This document shows, one piece after another, positions 45,720-55,183 of a stretch of 64,000 nucleotides of DNA; position 1 is the stretch's first letter, and each line of letters begins with the position of its first letter. Source of the stretch: Rhizobium oryziradicis (GTDB taxonomy: Bacteria > Pseudomonadota > Alphaproteobacteria > Rhizobiales > Rhizobiaceae); the NCBI RefSeq assembly GCF_001939045.1, contig NZ_MKIM01000020.1, forward strand, positions 164,707-228,706, given 5' to 3'. The notes beneath the pieces are model-generated. The model saw only the letters and a program-made list of their open reading frames with translations, had not been told where the DNA came from and searched no databases. Made by a program: the position numbers and the translations under genes.

Positions 45720-48159
45720 AACGCTGGTCGGACCCCGCCGTGATAATCTCGCCTTGGGGCTTTTGCCCTTCAGTGAAAAGACGGATACGGCGTGGTTGGC
45801 CGGGTGCAAGATGGAAAAAATCATCCTCCGGCCGGCCGGTTTCAAGCGCAATATGCACCGATTGCGCCAGTTGGTCGGTCTCTAACGTTAAAAACCAGCC
45901 CGTGTCGTCTTGCATCAGCGTGGTGGTCATGCCTGCCGCATACATGGCGGCCTTTCGCCCTTGCGGGAAGTGAAAGGCCTGACTGACCACCTCGCCCGTA
46001 TCGGCGTCACTTAACGTTGCCACTGTCACCGAATGGGCAGCAGGGCCGAAGCGATAGGCATAGGTGGTGTCAAAAAACGCCCCAAACAGCGTGGTGGCGG
46101 CTAAGGTCACGCTTGCGTGCGGCTCCAAAGTCATCGTGCGTTGGGCGCTTGCCACGGCTGTCTTGCCATCCCTCAAACAGGCAAGATCCAGCATCAAGGC
46201 CTTGGGTTGTGCCCCATCGTTTTGCAGATGCAGATCAAGGCCATTGGTGCCTTCATCGGTCATGGACACGCGAACCGGGGAAAAGGCGCGGCGTGCCGCA
46301 TACCACACCGGCTTGGGCAATCGGGTGGAATCAATCAGGCCCCAGCCTGCGCCGGGCATGAGATCTTGAAACGTCCAGATCAGAGCGCCATTGCAGCTTG
46401 AACCTTTGCTCCGCCATTCGCTAAAGCTTTCTTCCAGCACTTCGCCTGTGACTGCGCGTGACAAGTGCAGATAGCGGGCCGGATTGTCTCGCCTCAGCCG
46501 GGCGGGATCAAGGTCATAGAGCAGGCCGAGATAATGGTCGCGGGTATCTTCAAAATCCCATGAGGCATGACGATCACGCGGCACGCGGGCTTTCCAGCGG
46601 GGGTCATGAACCGGCGGCACGGGCAGATGGTGATCCAGTGTTTTTTGCTGGGGCACTTGCGCAAAGGCAAGGCACTCTGCGGCAAAGCGCAGGTTAGCGC
46701 GCCGGGCATCTTCCAGCGGACGCTCATAGGCCCCGACGCCATAATAATGGCTGACCCCTTCATTGGGGGCAAAGGGCATGGCTCCACCCATGGGCGTGTT
46801 GTCAATGTACGGCACGTCGGGGCGTAGTGCTGTGCTGATCTCTTTCAGAAGCGAGGTGAAAAGCGTGCTTTTCCAAACCTCTTCTTTCAAACCCAGCATG
46901 GCAGCCTGCTGAAAAACCTCACTGCCGCCGCACAAAACCGCCATGGAGGGAGAGCCCTGCGATGCGCTTAAAAGCTGTTCTGCCTCGCAGCGCACATGGG
47001 CTTTGAAATCATCGTCACTGATCGGGTAATCAAAATTGGCAAAGATAAAATCCTGCCAGACCATCACCCCCAATTGATCGCAGAGTTTGAAAAAATCCGC
47101 GCTCTCATAGGTCATGGTGCCACCAATGCGGATCATGTTCATGCCGGAATTTGCCGCCAGCGCCAGCCATGGGGCGTAATCTTCGGCGGTGCCGGGCAGA
47201 CGGGTGATGTCGGCATTGGTCCACACGGCACCACGGCAGAAGATTTTGACGCCGTTGACCATCAGCGCAAAATCCTTGCCATCATGGCCGCGATCAAGGC
47301 GGATGCGGCGAAAGCCGGTGAGGCCAAGCGCATAGGTCGTGCCATCCAGCGCGAGCGTCACCCCGTGGAGTGTGGGCTTGCCGTGTGTTGCTGGCCACCA
47401 TGGGGTAATGGCAGGAAGCTCTAATCGCGCATTATAGCGGCCATTGGCCTGCTGCATGAGAGGGGTGCTGTATCCCGCGCAAGAAAGGCTCGCATTGTCC
47501 ACCGGTGTGCTGAGCGTGAAGGACACATCCAAAAGCCCGGTGCCGTCTTCATCGAGATCGGCATGGATGCGCAGGTCGCTCAGCGCATATTGTTGTGCGC
47601 GGATCAGGCTGATGGGGCGATAGGGGCCAAGGGCGTGAATGTCCGGGCACCAACCGGGCATAGACCCCAATGGGGTGGTGCGCACCAGCCGAAGGCCTTG
47701 GCTCGACATCATCTGTGGTCGCCATTTTGCCCGCGGCCCACGCTTTTCCAGGTGAGGGGTGAGCGCGCGAAAGCAGATGGCGAGTTCATCCTCGCCCGTC
47801 AATTCCACCGCCACATCATGGGCTTCGAACATGCTTTTGCATGTCAAAACCAAAGCGCCGTTGAGATAGACATCGGCAATGGTGGCCAAGCCTTCAAAGC
47901 GTAAGATGGCCGGGCCGGGCGCTTCGCCGAGAAGGGGGCGGAAATACCATGCTTCTTTGCCATGCAGCGGCGTTGGATGGGCCGGATCAAACAGGCCTGC
48001 GTCATGCAAGGCTTCCGCCACGGTGCCAGGAACCGGCGCGCTGAGGCGCGCCAAGGCACGGTTGATACGGTCTGGTCCGTCAAAGGTGCCGGGCTCACAG
48101 AGCAGCAATGTCCAGCCTTGTTCCAGCGGGCGAGTGTCAGCATCCAGATAGGTGATCAC
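45709..48159 (-). CDS. GH2-family glycosidase, beta-mannosidase-like (GTG start)
   Basis: Glycoside hydrolase family 2, 816 residues: an N-terminal jelly-roll sugar-binding domain (about 1-170), an immunoglobulin-like domain (about 190-280), the TIM barrel (about 285-600) and C-terminal beta domains. The acid/base Glu is in AVLCGGSEVFQQ and the nucleophile is probably Glu in RFAAECLAFAQVP. No signal peptide is visible. The start is GTG, with AAGGA about 12 bp upstream. It is the last gene of the carrier-protein operon, 21 bp after the DUF1839 gene, and overlaps the opposing hydrolase by 11 bp. Confidence 0.85.
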   Translation of the reverse strand: MITYLDADTRPLEQGWTLLLCEPGTFDGPDRINRALARLSAPVPGTVAEALHDAGLFDPAHPTPLHGKEAWYFRPLLGEAPGPAILRFEGLATIADVYLNGALVLTCKSMFEAHDVAVELTGEDELAICFRALTPHLEKRGPRAKWRPQMMSSQGLRLVRTTPLGSMPGWCPDIHALGPYRPISLIRAQQYALSDLRIHADLDEDGTGLLDVSFTLSTPVDNASLSCAGYSTPLMQQANGRYNARLELPAITPWWPATHGKPTLHGVTLALDGTTYALGLTGFRRIRLDRGHDGKDFALMVNGVKIFCRGAVWTNADITRLPGTAEDYAPWLALAANSGMNMIRIGGTMTYESADFFKLCDQLGVMVWQDFIFANFDYPISDDDFKAHVRCEAEQLLSASQGSPSMAVLCGGSEVFQQAAMLGLKEEVWKSTLFTSLLKEISTALRPDVPYIDNTPMGGAMPFAPNEGVSHYYGVGAYERPLEDARRANLRFAAECLAFAQVPQQKTLDHHLPVPPVHDPRWKARVPRDRHASWDFEDTRDHYLGLLYDLDPARLRRDNPARYLHLSRAVTGEVLEESFSEWRSKGSSCNGALIWTFQDLMPGAGWGLIDSTRLPKPVWYAARRAFSPVRVSMTDEGTNGLDLHLQNDGAQPKALMLDLACLRDGKTAVASAQRTMTLEPHASVTLAATTLFGAFFDTTYAYRFGPAAHSVTVATLSDADTGEVVSQAFHFPQGRKAAMYAAGMTTTLMQDDTGWFLTLETDQLAQSVHIALETGRPEDDFFHLAPGQPRRIRLFTEGQKPQGEIITAGSDQRFRF

Positions 48160-48180
48160 GGCAGGTCTTATCCTTCACGC

Positions 48181-49149
48181 TCAGCCCATATTGGATTGCA
48201 GGCCAGTCATCAACCGATCCCACGCTTCAACCGCCGGATCAAGAGAGGTTTTCAACGGCTCGAACTTTTTGCGGGTGACGGCGCGGGCCAGCTGGAATTG
48301 CGCGGATTTCGCCACTTCCGAGATTTTCAGCGCATCCGCTATGGCCTGTTCAAAGCGCCCGTCGCCGTGTAACCAGCCAAGATGGCTGGCCAGCAGCTCG
48401 AAATTGGCCCCAAATTGCCGCAGCGTGTTGAAGGCATATTTGTGGAAAAAACCAAAGTCGCGTTCTGCCAAACCCTCAACATGCTGCGGAAACACCGAGG
48501 CAAAGGCCTTGAGGGGATTATCTGCCGGGCGGCGGGCAAAATGTTGGGCCAGTAATCGTTGCGCCACCTGCCGCTGGTGGTTTTCATCGGGGATTGTCGC
48601 CGGGAATTTGGCAAATTCGGTATAGGGCAAAAATGGCAAGGCATTGCTCGGCAGATTGTGTTGAAACACGCCGTCAAAGTCATCGCCCGATACGGTGAAG
48701 AAGCCGCCATTGTGGAAATAATCCATGGAGCGCCCCGCCAGATCAAGCCGGTTGATGCCCACCGTGGTTTTGCCATGCTCTGCGCGATAGCCCACGCCCT
48801 GGGTGTCGGGCAGATAGAAGCTGTCCATTTCCACCAGACACAAGCGGCCCCGGCTGATCTGCTCAACCACATGCCCATCAACGTCGTCAAAAATGGCAAG
48901 CTCGGTAACGCGAATGCCGTAAAGCGCTTCGAGATCCTCCAGCGGCACTTTGAAAAAGGTGAATTGATCCCCCTCAAAATCCTGTGTCAGGGTAAAGCCC
49001 AGCATAGCCTCGGGGCTTGCGCCCATTGAAGCCAGCACTTCGATCCACAGATCCACATAGCAATTGGTTTCCGGCCACATCCGCTCCATGGAATGCAATG
49101 GATGGGGGGTGTAATGGGTCGGATCGACCTTTAGCACCGTCTTCATCAT
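48181..49149 (-). CDS. DUF1839 protein of the amino acid:carrier-protein cluster
   Basis: A 322-residue protein of DUF1839. Features are HPLHSMERMWPETNCYVDLWIEVL near the start, GDQFTFFKVPLEDLEALYGI and a central LVEMDSFYLPDT; the N-terminal half looks like a papain-like or acyltransferase-type fold (Cys in NCYVD, His in PHPLH), but this is weak. It has no signal peptide. ATG 49149 overlaps the ligase stop (ATGA); a second ATG follows directly. DUF1839 genes regularly sit beside amino acid:[carrier protein] ligases, so it may receive or release the aminoacyl group; no activity is established. Confidence 0.82.
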   Translation of the reverse strand: MMKTVLKVDPTHYTPHPLHSMERMWPETNCYVDLWIEVLASMGASPEAMLGFTLTQDFEGDQFTFFKVPLEDLEALYGIRVTELAIFDDVDGHVVEQISRGRLCLVEMDSFYLPDTQGVGYRAEHGKTTVGINRLDLAGRSMDYFHNGGFFTVSGDDFDGVFQHNLPSNALPFLPYTEFAKFPATIPDENHQRQVAQRLLAQHFARRPADNPLKAFASVFPQHVEGLAERDFGFFHKYAFNTLRQFGANFELLASHLGWLHGDGRFEQAIADALKISEVAKSAQFQLARAVTRKKFEPLKTSLDPAVEAWDRLMTGLQSNMG

Positions 49150-50057
49150 CAACCCCAGAGCGCCTTGCGTACCTGTTCTGGCCATGTCTTCACATCCAGA
49201 CCGTGGTGGTGGAACAGCGCAAGTGCTATGCGCTCCAAACCAAAGCCGACGCAAGCCGTGTGGGCCACCGCGCCATCTTCAAGGTTGAGGCCCCATTTTG
49301 CGCCAAAGGCATCCTGATGGTAATTGAAGCTCATGCAGGCGGTGGGGTTGCTGGTGGAGGTGATGGGAATCAGCAGCTCGAATTTCAGGTTCTGGTCGCG
49401 CTGGTTATTGGCCAGCATCTTGCCTGCCCGACCAAAGAACGGGTCATTGGCAACGTCGATTTCAACGGTGAGGCCAACCTCTTCCATCATTTTCAAGCCG
49501 CGATCCATCCATGTCTGGCGAAAATCGGTGACATGATCCTGTGTGCCCATGCAGACATATTCACGCATGCGAAACAGCTGCTGGCGGGCCGGGTCTTTGG
49601 ATGGTTCATGGCGGAAGCAATAGGATTGCAGATCAAACAGCGCGCCAGAAGCCGCAATCGCGCCGCGCTTGGCAATGGTGGGATAGAGCGGATAGCAGGC
49701 GGCAGGGGTCAGCACGATATCGGTGATCTTTTGCTCTTTCGACCAGTCTTCGTCGGCATCCATGCATTTGAGCAGGCTCATATGGTCCAGCTCATTGCCG
49801 CAAAAGCTGTGCACGGTGCCTGCCAGCTGCGGAAAGCTTTTCATATAGCCGCTGGTTTCAAAATAGGCGCGGTTCATGCCCGGCGGAAAGCGAATGGCCT
49901 CGGCCCCATCTGCGCCGCCAAAGCGGTCAATCAGGCGCTCAAACGCAATAATCACGTCTTCAAACTGGCCGCTTCGGCCATAAAGCCCGTCCACGCCGGT
50001 GTCGATCAACAGGCCTGCATCAAACAGCCGGTCGAGAAAATTGGTTTGATTGGTCAT
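49149..50057 (-). CDS. Amino acid--[acyl-carrier-protein] ligase (class II aaRS-like)
   Basis: A 302-residue homologue of the catalytic core of atypical seryl-tRNA synthetase, lacking a tRNA-binding domain. It activates an amino acid (Gly or Ala in characterised relatives from Bradyrhizobium and Agrobacterium) and loads it on a carrier protein. Motif 2 is [21 protein letters not shown] and motif 3 [12 protein letters not shown]. The zinc ligands Cys121, Glu166 and Cys269 keep exactly the spacing I recall for the Bradyrhizobium enzyme (131/176/279). ATG 50057 has GGGA upstream; 5 bp separate it from the dehydrogenase-like gene. Confidence 0.92.
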   Translation of the reverse strand: MTNQTNFLDRLFDAGLLIDTGVDGLYGRSGQFEDVIIAFERLIDRFGGADGAEAIRFPPGMNRAYFETSGYMKSFPQLAGTVHSFCGNELDHMSLLKCMDADEDWSKEQKITDIVLTPAACYPLYPTIAKRGAIAASGALFDLQSYCFRHEPSKDPARQQLFRMREYVCMGTQDHVTDFRQTWMDRGLKMMEEVGLTVEIDVANDPFFGRAGKMLANNQRDQNLKFELLIPITSTSNPTACMSFNYHQDAFGAKWGLNLEDGAVAHTACVGFGLERIALALFHHHGLDVKTWPEQVRKALWG

Positions 50058-50061
50058 CAGA

Positions 50062-51237
50062 TTATCCCAGCAAGCGTGTGTCGAGTTTATGGACGAGAAG
50101 CATGGTCGAGGTATTGCCAAGAATACGGTCATTGGAAATCATCAACCGGGCCGAATGGGCATCGCGCAGGTGGCGGCCCAGACTGTAGGGCGTGCCATTT
50201 TTATAGCCCATGATGCCGCAGATCAGCATGGCCTGATTGATGATGTCGATAATGGTCTCGGAGGAGGCAATCTTGACATTGTTCATGGTTACCGAAAAAC
50301 CGAAGCTCGATAGCTTGTCGCCATCCAGTTTGGCCTCTTCATAGGCGCTCAAGGCTGCGACCACATTGGAGCGCACCAATTGCAGCAGATTGGCCACTTC
50401 CGCCAAGCGCAATGCGCCCGGTGGCATTTGCCCTGCAGATTTCCGGGCAGCAGCGCGAACAAAGCTTTGCGCGCGCACCACGGCATCCACGGCGATGCCA
50501 TACCACACGCCGCTCCACAAAATATGCGAGGCGGCCAGCATGGAATGGGCGGCAATTTCGGCAAAAGGTTTGGGCAGGATCTGGCAGGCCGGAGCCTCGC
50601 CCTTGAAGATAAAGCCATCGGAGCGGGTGCCGCGCATGCCCAGCGTGTCCCAATCCTGGGTTTTCTCAAGCGTATATTGGCCTTTGACAAACACCGTCAT
50701 CACCTGATCAGAAGGGGCGGCATCCTTGTGGGCGCGCGAGGTGATCAGGATGGCGTCGGCGTATTGCGCGTAGGAAATAACAGTGGCGTCTTTTTCAAGC
50801 CTGCAGTTTTCGCCATCCACCTCGATGGCGCAAATGGAATTGCGCAAATTGCCACCAATGCCGCCCTCTGTGGTGGCCGAGGCCAGCAGCAATTGTTCGC
50901 TTGCGACGCGCTTCATAAAGGCGGTTTGCCATGGATTGCCTTCGGCATGTTCCACAAGGCTGGAACATTTGATGTGGTGCATGGCAAAAATCATCGCAGA
51001 GGAGGCGCAGGCCTGACCCAGCGTGGTGCAGATTTCGGCAATTTGGGCAAAGCTTGCCGCTTCTCCGCCCAGATCGAGCGGAATCTGAATGCCCAGAAGC
51101 CTTTGCGCGCGCATGGTATCTATGGCTTCTTGCGGAAAACGGCCTTGGCGATCAACATCATCGGCAAATTGACCAGCAACCTTGGCGACCAAGCTGGCGC
51201 GCTCACTTAAAGTCAAGGCGAGGGGGGCGTTCATCAC
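50062..51237 (-). CDS. Acyl-CoA dehydrogenase-family flavoprotein of the carrier-protein cluster
   Basis: Acyl-CoA dehydrogenase fold, 391 residues: an N-terminal helical domain, a middle beta domain ([17 protein letters not shown], then [17 protein letters not shown]) and a C-terminal helical bundle. Family flavin-binding patterns are visible (MRGTRSDG); a catalytic Glu cannot be placed with confidence. Relatives in carrier-protein clusters oxidise aminoacyl- or acyl-S-carrier substrates, so desaturation or oxidation of the aminoacyl thioester is a reasonable inference. The start overlaps the carrier-protein stop by 4 bp. Confidence 0.87.
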   Translation of the reverse strand: MMNAPLALTLSERASLVAKVAGQFADDVDRQGRFPQEAIDTMRAQRLLGIQIPLDLGGEAASFAQIAEICTTLGQACASSAMIFAMHHIKCSSLVEHAEGNPWQTAFMKRVASEQLLLASATTEGGIGGNLRNSICAIEVDGENCRLEKDATVISYAQYADAILITSRAHKDAAPSDQVMTVFVKGQYTLEKTQDWDTLGMRGTRSDGFIFKGEAPACQILPKPFAEIAAHSMLAASHILWSGVWYGIAVDAVVRAQSFVRAAARKSAGQMPPGALRLAEVANLLQLVRSNVVAALSAYEEAKLDGDKLSSFGFSVTMNNVKIASSETIIDIINQAMLICGIMGYKNGTPYSLGRHLRDAHSARLMISNDRILGNTSTMLLVHKLDTRLLG

Positions 51238-51485
51238 GCCACTTTCTGATCTTTAAGAATGTCGCTGACGGTGCGTTCAATCGCGTCAATGCTGGCAAAG
51301 GATTTGCGGTTCAGCAAATGATCGGGAAATTCAATGTCGAAAGCCTCTTCAATGGCCAGCATCAGCTGCACCGAGGCAAAGGACGTCAGACCCAGTGCGT
51401 AAAGGTCGGCATCCGTAGCGATCTCCGCAGGTGCCGTCCCCAAACCGCCCACCTTGCCAAGGATCGTCCGAATTGTTTCAATCAT
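51234..51485 (-). CDS. Acyl carrier protein (aminoacyl acceptor)
   Basis: Carrier protein of 83 residues, four-helix type. The phosphopantetheine site is Ser35 in YALGLTSFASVQLMLAIEE, a DSL-like motif with Thr before Ser, followed by an acidic helix II that docks partner enzymes. It is first gene of the five-gene operon and the likely acceptor for the amino acid activated by the ligase at 49149-50057. It is unlike the housekeeping AcpP, which has DSL and lies in a fatty-acid operon. Confidence 0.9.
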   Translation of the reverse strand: MIETIRTILGKVGGLGTAPAEIATDADLYALGLTSFASVQLMLAIEEAFDIEFPDHLLNRKSFASIDAIERTVSDILKDQKVA

Positions 51486-51679
51486 GTCTTATCCCTCATT
51501 TTGTTTCTGTCGCAAGGCGCAGAAGCCGTGCCTCCACCACCGCAGAAAATTCAATCAGAAACTGACTACACTCTGGTGAATAACAATTATAAGTCGATTT
51601 CCAAGAGTGTATCACGTATTCAAATTTTAGCACATGAGCGTTTATTCGAAAAAAGTGGCGACAGACTCAATCGTTCCTT

Positions 51680-51784
51680 TGTTTGAGTTTGCCTGATCAG
51701 AAAAACCGGGTTCCACTTTCCCTCACAAACTCGGAATGGCAAACTCGAAACGACAAACTCTCAATGTCAGCCAAGGCTGACATT
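51680..51784. repeat. Repeat fragments and palindrome in the carrier-protein upstream region
   Basis: Within the 470-bp gap upstream of the carrier-protein gene. AAAAACCGGGTTCCACTTT (51700s) belongs to the ACCGG-core family. Three CAAACTC units follow (about 51725-51760), then AATGTCAGCC (51763-51772) and GGCTGACATT (51775-51784), a perfect 10-bp palindrome around AA. There is no T-run, so it is not an obvious terminator. The rest of the gap (51786-51955) holds no gene I can support. Confidence 0.65.
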
Positions 51785-51955
51785 GCGGACGAAAGACACA
51801 CTCTCTCAGCCGTCATTTTCGACAGGATACCGTAAACAGCGGTATCGAATGGGCTTTTGTGCCAATCTGACCATCGTCACCAGTCATTTTAGACTATTAT
51901 GGCGTGATTTATTAAAGGGATATGAAGAAAAGCGACCAAAACTGGGAGTATTGTT

Positions 51956-52990
51956 TCACAAATCTTTGTAGTGGTGATTTGCACCTCGAAAATCGGTAAT
52001 CTGATAGCCGTCACTATCATCGCTGACGGTGCTTGCCCCAATGGGCACCTTGCCGTGGCCACCGGGAATGTCGAGCACATAGGTTGGCTGACACAGGCCC
52101 GAAACATGGCCGCGCAATGCCGAAACAATCTCCTGTCCACGCTTGAGGCTGAGGCGAAAATGGCCGGTGCCGGGGGCAAGATCCGGATGGTGGAGATAAT
52201 AGGGCCGAATGCGCAGCTCGACAAATTTGCGCATCAATGCGGCCAGCACAGCCGCATCATCATTCACGCCCTTGAGCAGCACGGTCTGGCTGACAAGCAC
52301 GATTCCATCCTTCAACAAACGATCAATCGCCACTTTTGCCGCATCTGTCAGCTCACGGGCATGGTTGGCGTGAATGGCGATATAGGTGGTTTTGCCGCTG
52401 GCTTTGAGGGCATCCAACAGAGCGTCATCAATGCGGGTCGGGTCCACCACCGGCACGCGGGTGTGAAAACGGATGATTTTAACATGGTCGATGAGGGCCA
52501 ATTGGTCCAGAATAGCCTTCAGGCGGCGTGGCGACAAAACCAGCGGGTCGCCACCGGTGAAAATCACCTCCCAGATTTCATCATGGGTACGAATATAGTC
52601 GATGGCCTTTTCCAGCGCGTCACCACTCAAAAGGCCATCGCCGTCAGGCCCCACCATTTCGCGGCGAAAACAAAAGCGGCAATAAACCGGACAGCTGTGC
52701 ACGGCTTTCAGCAACACCCGATCGGGATAGCGGTGGACAATGCCCTCAACCGGGCTGTGGGCGTGGTCGCCAATCGGGTCTGCCAACTCCTGCGGCACCT
52801 GGATCAGCTCATCCGCGTGGGGCACAAATTGTGCGGCAATGGGGTCTTGGAGGTCGTGGACATCCACCAAAGCCTGCATGGCGGGGGTGATGGCAATGGC
52901 ATAGCGCGCGGCGACCTGGGTGAGCGTGTCAGCATCCTCACGTTTGATCAATCCGGCATCCAGCAATTCGCTCACGGTTTTCAACGTCAT
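51956..52990 (-). CDS. epmB: EF-P beta-lysylation radical SAM enzyme EpmB
   Basis: Lysine 2,3-aminomutase-family enzyme, 344 residues. The radical-SAM cysteines are in HSCPVYCRFCFRRE (Cys-x3-Cys-x2-Cys), followed by GGDPLVLSPRRL and LVSQTVLLKGVNDD. The short length and its neighbours epmA and efp point to EpmB, which turns lysine into (R)-beta-lysine for EF-P, rather than catabolic KamA, which is longer. ATG 52990 overlaps the epmA stop (ATGA). epmC (hydroxylation) is not seen. Confidence 0.91.
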   Translation of the reverse strand: MTLKTVSELLDAGLIKREDADTLTQVAARYAIAITPAMQALVDVHDLQDPIAAQFVPHADELIQVPQELADPIGDHAHSPVEGIVHRYPDRVLLKAVHSCPVYCRFCFRREMVGPDGDGLLSGDALEKAIDYIRTHDEIWEVIFTGGDPLVLSPRRLKAILDQLALIDHVKIIRFHTRVPVVDPTRIDDALLDALKASGKTTYIAIHANHARELTDAAKVAIDRLLKDGIVLVSQTVLLKGVNDDAAVLAALMRKFVELRIRPYYLHHPDLAPGTGHFRLSLKRGQEIVSALRGHVSGLCQPTYVLDIPGGHGKVPIGASTVSDDSDGYQITDFRGANHHYKDL

Positions 52991-54051
52991 ACGTGTGGCT
53001 CCGCCACCGGTGCCCATAGCACCTGTTCTATGCGCTGGGCGCCGGTTGCCAGCAGCACCAGCCGATCAAAACCAAGGGCAGCCCCGGAGGCTTGTGGCAT
53101 GATGGCAAGGGCGCTCAGAAAATCCTCATCCAGCGGATAGGTCTCGCCATAAATACGGGCTTTTTCCGTCATTTCCATTTGAAACCGGCGACGCTGCTCG
53201 GTGGCGTCGGTCAATTCGCCAAAGGCGTTGGCCAGTTCCACCCCGCAGGCATAAAGCTCAAACCGCTCGGCCACACGCGGATCACGCGCGCAAGGTCTCG
53301 CAAGGGCCGCTTCTGGGACCGGGTATTCATCCAGAATGGTGGGACGGTCAAAACCCAGATTTGGCTCGACTTTTTCGACAATCACCCGGCTGAACAGATC
53401 GGCCCAGCCATCATCATCGGCTATGCGGATGCCCGCGCGGGTTAGCTCAGACGCCAGATGATCACGGTCTGTGTCGCCATTGGCGCTCACCGAGGCGAGA
53501 AGATCAATGCCCGCATAGCGCTGAAAAGCATCCGCAACGCTTACCCTTTCCGGGGCGGCAAATGGATCGCACACACCACCGCGATAAGAAAACTGCTGTG
53601 TTCCCGTCGTCTGTGCGGCAAGCTTTAGCATATCGGCGCAATCATTCATCAATTGCACATAGCTTTCGCCGGCGCGATACCATTCCAGCATGGTGAATTC
53701 GGGGTGATGCAGCGGGCCGCGTTCGCGATTGCGATAGACATGGGCAAAGCAGGCAATGCGCGGCTCGCCTGCCGCCAGCAGTTTCTTGCAGGCAAATTCT
53801 GGCGATGTATGCAGATAGAGCGGCTGCGGGCTGCCATCATTGCCAATGGCAAGCGTGGCAAAGGCATGCAGATGGGCTTCATTGCCCGGAGAGATCTGCA
53901 AGGTTGCGGTATCAACCTCGATAAAGTCACGGGCAGCAAAATAACCGCGTAGCGCTGCCTGAATGGCATTACGGCCAAGCAAAAACGGCCGCCGGTCGGC
54001 ATGCACCGTCGGTGTCCACCAAGGCGAAGGGGTGCTGCGCTCTTGCGTCAT
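52987..54051 (-). CDS. epmA: EF-P--lysine lysyltransferase EpmA (PoxA/GenX)
   Basis: Class II lysyl-tRNA-synthetase-like enzyme without anticodon domain, 354 residues, that attaches (R)-beta-lysine to the conserved lysine of EF-P. Motif 1 region [20 protein letters not shown], motif 2 [24 protein letters not shown] and motif 3 [15 protein letters not shown] are all visible. ATG 54051 has a GGAGA site; the frame runs 18 codons further without resemblance. It is divergent from efp and coupled to epmB, so all three genes of the modification pathway are together. Confidence 0.93.
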   Translation of the reverse strand: MTQERSTPSPWWTPTVHADRRPFLLGRNAIQAALRGYFAARDFIEVDTATLQISPGNEAHLHAFATLAIGNDGSPQPLYLHTSPEFACKKLLAAGEPRIACFAHVYRNRERGPLHHPEFTMLEWYRAGESYVQLMNDCADMLKLAAQTTGTQQFSYRGGVCDPFAAPERVSVADAFQRYAGIDLLASVSANGDTDRDHLASELTRAGIRIADDDGWADLFSRVIVEKVEPNLGFDRPTILDEYPVPEAALARPCARDPRVAERFELYACGVELANAFGELTDATEQRRRFQMEMTEKARIYGETYPLDEDFLSALAIMPQASGAALGFDRLVLLATGAQRIEQVLWAPVAEPHV

Positions 54052-54224
54052 TGCGGCATCTCCGGCTTTTGTTTCTGCCACCCTTGCACAATTGGCGTGC
54101 AACACGGGCTGGCTATTTTGACAAATTTAGGTTAGGTGCCCCCAAAAGAAAATTTGTGACACGTTTAATTCTGGGCGGCGGGCCGTCCTTTACGACGTGC
54201 GTTAGAGAGATACAAGGAATTCCG

Positions 54225-54794
54225 ATGGTCAAGGTAATCGCCTCTTCGGTCCGCAAGGGCAATGTTCTCGAAGTTGACAACAAGCTATATGTCGTGCTGA
54301 CAGCGCAGAACTTTCATCCAGGCAAGGGCACGCCCGTGACGCAAGTTGACATGCGCCGCATCGTGGATGGCGTGAAGGTGTCGGAACGTTGGCGCACGAC
54401 AGAGCAGGTTGAGCGCGCCTTTGTGGAAGATGTGAACCACCAGTTCCTCTACGAAGATGGCGAAGGCTTCCACTTCATGAACCCCGAAAACTACGACCAG
54501 TTGGTGGTTGATGTGGACACCATGGGCGACCAGAAGGCCTATCTTCAGGAAGGCATGACCTGCGTGCTGTCGATTTTCGAAGGCAATGCTTTGGCAATCG
54601 AATTGCCACGCCATGTGACGCTGGAAATCACCGAAACCGAGCCGGTTGTGAAGGGTCAGACAGCGTCGTCTTCCTACAAGCCAGCCATTCTTTCCAACGG
54701 TCTGCGCACACTGGTTCCGCCGCATATCAATGCCGGCACCCGCGTGGTGATTGCCACGGAAGACAATTCTTACGTTGAGCGCGCCAAGGACTGA
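54225..54794 (+). CDS. efp: Elongation factor P
   Basis: Translation factor of 189 residues that rescues ribosomes stalled at consecutive prolines. Three beta-barrel domains are present: KOW-like (1-65), central (66-128) and C-terminal (129-189). The modified lysine is Lys34 in HPGKGTP, consistent with the EpmA/EpmB genes next door. ATG 54225 follows AAGGAAT; the frame is open for 71 codons upstream but those codons match nothing. A strong terminator follows. Confidence 0.96.
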   Translation: MVKVIASSVRKGNVLEVDNKLYVVLTAQNFHPGKGTPVTQVDMRRIVDGVKVSERWRTTEQVERAFVEDVNHQFLYEDGEGFHFMNPENYDQLVVDVDTMGDQKAYLQEGMTCVLSIFEGNALAIELPRHVTLEITETEPVVKGQTASSSYKPAILSNGLRTLVPPHINAGTRVVIATEDNSYVERAKD

Positions 54795-54820
54795 TGGGTT
54801 CTTCAATGCGTAACGATCAA

Positions 54821-54848
54821 CCCGGTGCCTCAGGCACCGGGTTTTTTT
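54821..54848 (+). terminator. Rho-independent terminator of efp
   Basis: Perfect 9-bp arms CCCGGTGCC and GGCACCGGG around TCA, then seven T residues, 27 bp past the efp stop. Confidence 0.95.
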
Positions 54849-54924
54849 ATGGATTTTTTCTGTGCGGGGCCGCTTTTCGCTTGTGATGCGACTGGACAGA
54901 CGCAGAGTTGAAAGAATAAAGTTT

Positions 54925-55136
54925 TCGTGTGTTGGTTTCGCAGGCTCAACAAAAGCCCGCGGATGAAAAGGGAATACGGTGAGGACGACCCAATCGGGAC
55001 CGAATCCGTGGCTGCCCCCGCAACTGTAAACGGAGAGCAAAGTCCAAAATGCCATTGGCTGATGCCGATAAGGCGGACGGCGCAAAGACCCGTGAGCCAG
55101 GAGACCTGCCAGCGCATAACACCGCCTAACGGGCGG
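54925..55136 (+). promoter_or_regulatory. Cobalamin riboswitch upstream of the CbiM-type transporter
   Basis: Hallmarks of the B12 riboswitch are in order: GAAAAGGGAATACGGTG (54965-54981), GGACCGAATCCGTG, the B12 box GCTGCCCCCGCAACTGTAA (55011-55029), and GTGAGCCAGGAGACCTGCC (55092-55110). A hairpin CCGCC (55122-55126) / GGCGG (55132-55136) followed by CATTTTAT is probably the off-switch terminator. Cobalamin should therefore shut down the cobalt transporter gene that starts 47 bp later. Confidence 0.95.
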
Positions 55137-55183
55137 CATTTTATGGATCTTTGCGCGGAGGGCGCAAAAGAAAGGACATATCT

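Noticed and set aside
51783..51971. Possible 62-residue gene upstream of the carrier-protein operon
   Set aside because: It starts next to a palindrome, runs into the epmB 3' end on the other strand and has no ribosome site or recognisable motif.
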